NCBI RefSeq assembly: GCF_000526915.1 | Contig: NZ_JAGZ01000008.1 | Span: 141,611-205,610, forward strand | Source of the DNA: Mycobacterium genavense ATCC 51234 | GTDB taxonomy: Bacteria > Actinomycetota > Actinomycetes > Mycobacteriales > Mycobacteriaceae | Direction: 5' to 3' | DNA: 64,000 nucleotides | Shown: positions 62,579 to 64,000 of the stretch, piece after piece | How the letters are laid out: every line of letters starts with the position of its first letter | Position numbering within the stretch: the first letter of the stretch is position 1 | Notes under the pieces: generated by a model | What the model was told of the DNA's origin: nothing | The model's input: only the letters and a program-made list of their open reading frames with translations | Databases searched by the model: none | Made by a program: the position numbers and the translations under genes

Positions 62579-64000
62579 GGTAGGGCCGCCCGGAGAAGTC
62601 GAGGCGGACACTGGCGATGGTGCCGCCGGTGAAGAGGAACGACGCCTTGTACCGGCTGGACACCGCGGAACCACCGTTTCGGCCGACGGTGATGCCGGCG
62701 CCGGCCAAGCCGAAGGTTCCGGGGTGGGCGGTCACATCCGCGAGCGTGCCCACCACCTCGTCGTCGATGAACAGGGTGACGTCGCCCAGCGGGGTATGAC
62801 TGTTCGCCACGGTTCCCGTCCGCGCGTAGCTGGCGCCGAAAACGTGTCGGCCCAACGGGACCGCGGCCGCGGAAGACACCAGTTGCTGGCACTCGCCCAG
62901 GAAGTTGTAGACATCACTCGCCCAGGAAGTTGTAGACATAGTGCAGGCGCCCGTCCTGGATGAATAGCACATGCCCGCCGTGCGCGCCGCCCTGCTTGAA
63001 CAGCACCCCTTCTGCGCCGGTGGTATCAACGGTGACGTCGGCCAGCACGCTGAACGAGCGGCCGCGGATTTCCGCGGCGGCACCGATTCCGACGTCCGCG
63101 CAGTCGGGGTAGTAGATGTAGCTGGTCCGCTCCCCCACCAGGTAGGGCCGGGATCGGGTCATCGTCTCGATCAGGTTCAGATCCGCCAGTGGCAGGCCGT
63201 TGTACTTGGCGGCCTCGGAAAACCACAGCGCCTTAAGCTCTTCCAGCTTCTCGGGGTGCTCGGCGGCCAGATCGGTGTATTGGCTGCGGTCGGCCTCGAT
63301 GTGGAACAACTCCCAGCGGTCGGCGTCGAAATTCGACCAGCCGGCCGGTGTGGCGGCGTGCACGGTGTTGGCGAACCAGCCGTTGTGCCAGATCCCGCGG
63401 GTGCCCAGCATGGTGTAGAACTGCGTGTGCTTGCCGGTATCGGCAGCCGGATCGGCCAGCGCCGCTTTGAAACTCACACCGTCTAGCGGTCGTTGCGTAA
63501 TCCCCTTGACCGTCTCCGGTGGCGTCATGTCCAGCAGGTCATAGACGGTCGGGGTGATGTCGCAGACGTTGACGTAGTTGTCGCGGATCTCGCCGTGCGC
63601 GGCAATCCCGTTGGGCCAGGAGATGATCGCCGGATCGGCGATGCCGCCCTCATGCGAGGCGTAGCGCTTGTAGAGCTTGTAGGGCGTGTTGAATGCCATC
63701 GCCCAGCCGATCGGGTAATGGTTGAAGGTTTCCGGCCCACCGGGGTGGTCGAAGAGCTTCATGCTCTCCTCGACGGTGTCAATGTAACCGTTGAAGAACT
63801 TGCCCTCGTTCACCGACCCGTTCGGACCGCCCTCGCCGCTAGCACCGTTGTCGGAGATCACCACGATGATGGTGTTGTCCAACTGGCCGGACTCCTCGAG
63901 GTAATCCAGGATCCGGCCGATCTGCGCGTCGGTGTAGGACAAGAAGCCGGCGAACACCTCGGCCATCCGCGAGAACAACTTCTTCTCTTTGCTGTCCAGC
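62535..64000 (-). pseudogene. atsA: Arylsulfatase, 5' end beyond window, broken by a 25-bp duplication
   Basis: The C-terminal part of an AtsA-type sulfatase (Rv0711). The N-terminal CxPxR formylglycine site is outside the window. Visible are VISDNGASGEGG (metal-site Asp-Asn), YKRYASHEGG and TPTVYDLLDM from the sulfatase domain, then a C-terminal domain (ADVTVDTTGAEGVLFKQGG, then VTAHPGTFGLAGAGITVGRN). At 62891-62940 a 25-base tandem duplication within YNFLGE shifts the frame: reading stops at 62914, and the rest (CQQLVSSAAAVPLG to FSRD) lies in another frame to 62535. AtsA hydrolyses sulfate esters after maturation by the FGE enzyme encoded nearby, which is broken too. Confidence 0.88.
62891..62940. 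repeat. 25-bp tandem duplication inside atsA
   Basis: Two adjacent units, 62891-62915 and 62916-62940, are identical in 24 of 25 bases and differ only at the last base (C against A). Since 25 is not a multiple of three, the duplication shifts the atsA frame. Removing one unit restores a continuous sulfatase C-terminus (HYVYNFLGECQQLV). Confidence 0.9.

Noticed and set aside
1..64000. tRNA, rRNA, CRISPR arrays, insertion sequences or prophage
   Set aside because: None was recognised: no cloverleaf-like stretch, no regularly spaced direct repeats, no transposase or integrase motif. The HNH gene is the only candidate mobile-related gene.

Overview
The window is GC-rich actinobacterial DNA from a slow-growing Mycobacterium. 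The evidence is PPE-family genes, the six-member family of SAM-dependent methyltransferases typical of mycobacteria, F420-type luciferase-like oxidoreductases, sigL/rslA, and a 13E12-type HNH gene. Gene order matches two M. tuberculosis blocks: infA, the Rv3463-like oxidoreductase, rmlB and rmlC (Rv3462c-Rv3465), and, in reverse, mmsA to atsA (Rv0753c down to Rv0711). Extra gene blocks absent from that order, as I recall it, suggest a non-tuberculous species, possibly of the M. avium complex. That placement is inference.

Layout. 1-7.4 kb: rpmJ and infA (minus), a broken response-regulator/thioredoxin-reductase-like fusion followed by a cyclic-nucleotide-domain histidine kinase, a tandem pair of F420-type oxidoreductases, then rmlB and rmlC. 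7.4-12.1 kb: four tandem acyltransferase-3 membrane proteins. 12.0-16.6 kb (minus): a six-gene redox module of flavoprotein, ECF sigma factor, membrane Rieske protein, cupredoxin lipoprotein, Tat-exported phosphoesterase and small membrane protein. 16.7-20.3 kb: valine/isobutyrate degradation (mmsA, fadE9, mmsB). 20.3-29.9 kb: a SpoIIAA-like protein, then a co-directional minus-strand run of secY, adk, map, sigL, rslA, a four-gene cluster (ThDP enzyme, SRPBCC protein, KAS III-like enzyme, aminotransferase) and a MarR regulator. 30.1-46.7 kb: two arrays of three methyltransferases, each next to a broken PPE gene. Between them lie a GNAT protein, a xylB/serA2/fucA carbohydrate set, a metallo-hydrolase, an AraC regulator with a divergent methyltransferase, and a badly damaged alcohol dehydrogenase. 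46.7-51.0 kb: sppA, a luciferase-like oxidoreductase, an esterase and a TetR regulator. 51.0-55.3 kb: ribosomal proteins rplN to rplO. 55.6-64 kb: HNH gene, DUF4436 membrane proteins, formylglycine-generating enzyme, a PstS-like lipoprotein and an arylsulfatase cut by the window edge.

About fourteen genes carry frameshifts, nonsense codons or, in atsA, a 25-bp tandem duplication. All are accessory or catabolic genes. The roughly 10 kb of housekeeping genes (ribosomal proteins, secY, adk, map, infA, rmlBC, sigL/rslA) show none. This fits recent reductive decay, as in pseudogene-rich host-restricted mycobacteria such as M. lepraemurium, better than uniform sequencing error, but error is not excluded.

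The best candidates for undescribed biology are the ThDP/SRPBCC/KAS III-like/aminotransferase cluster lying directly downstream of sigL-rslA, the redox module whose Rieske protein has the layout of an anti-sigma factor, and the receiver/glutaredoxin-like/flavoprotein fusion paired with a soluble cyclic-nucleotide-domain kinase.
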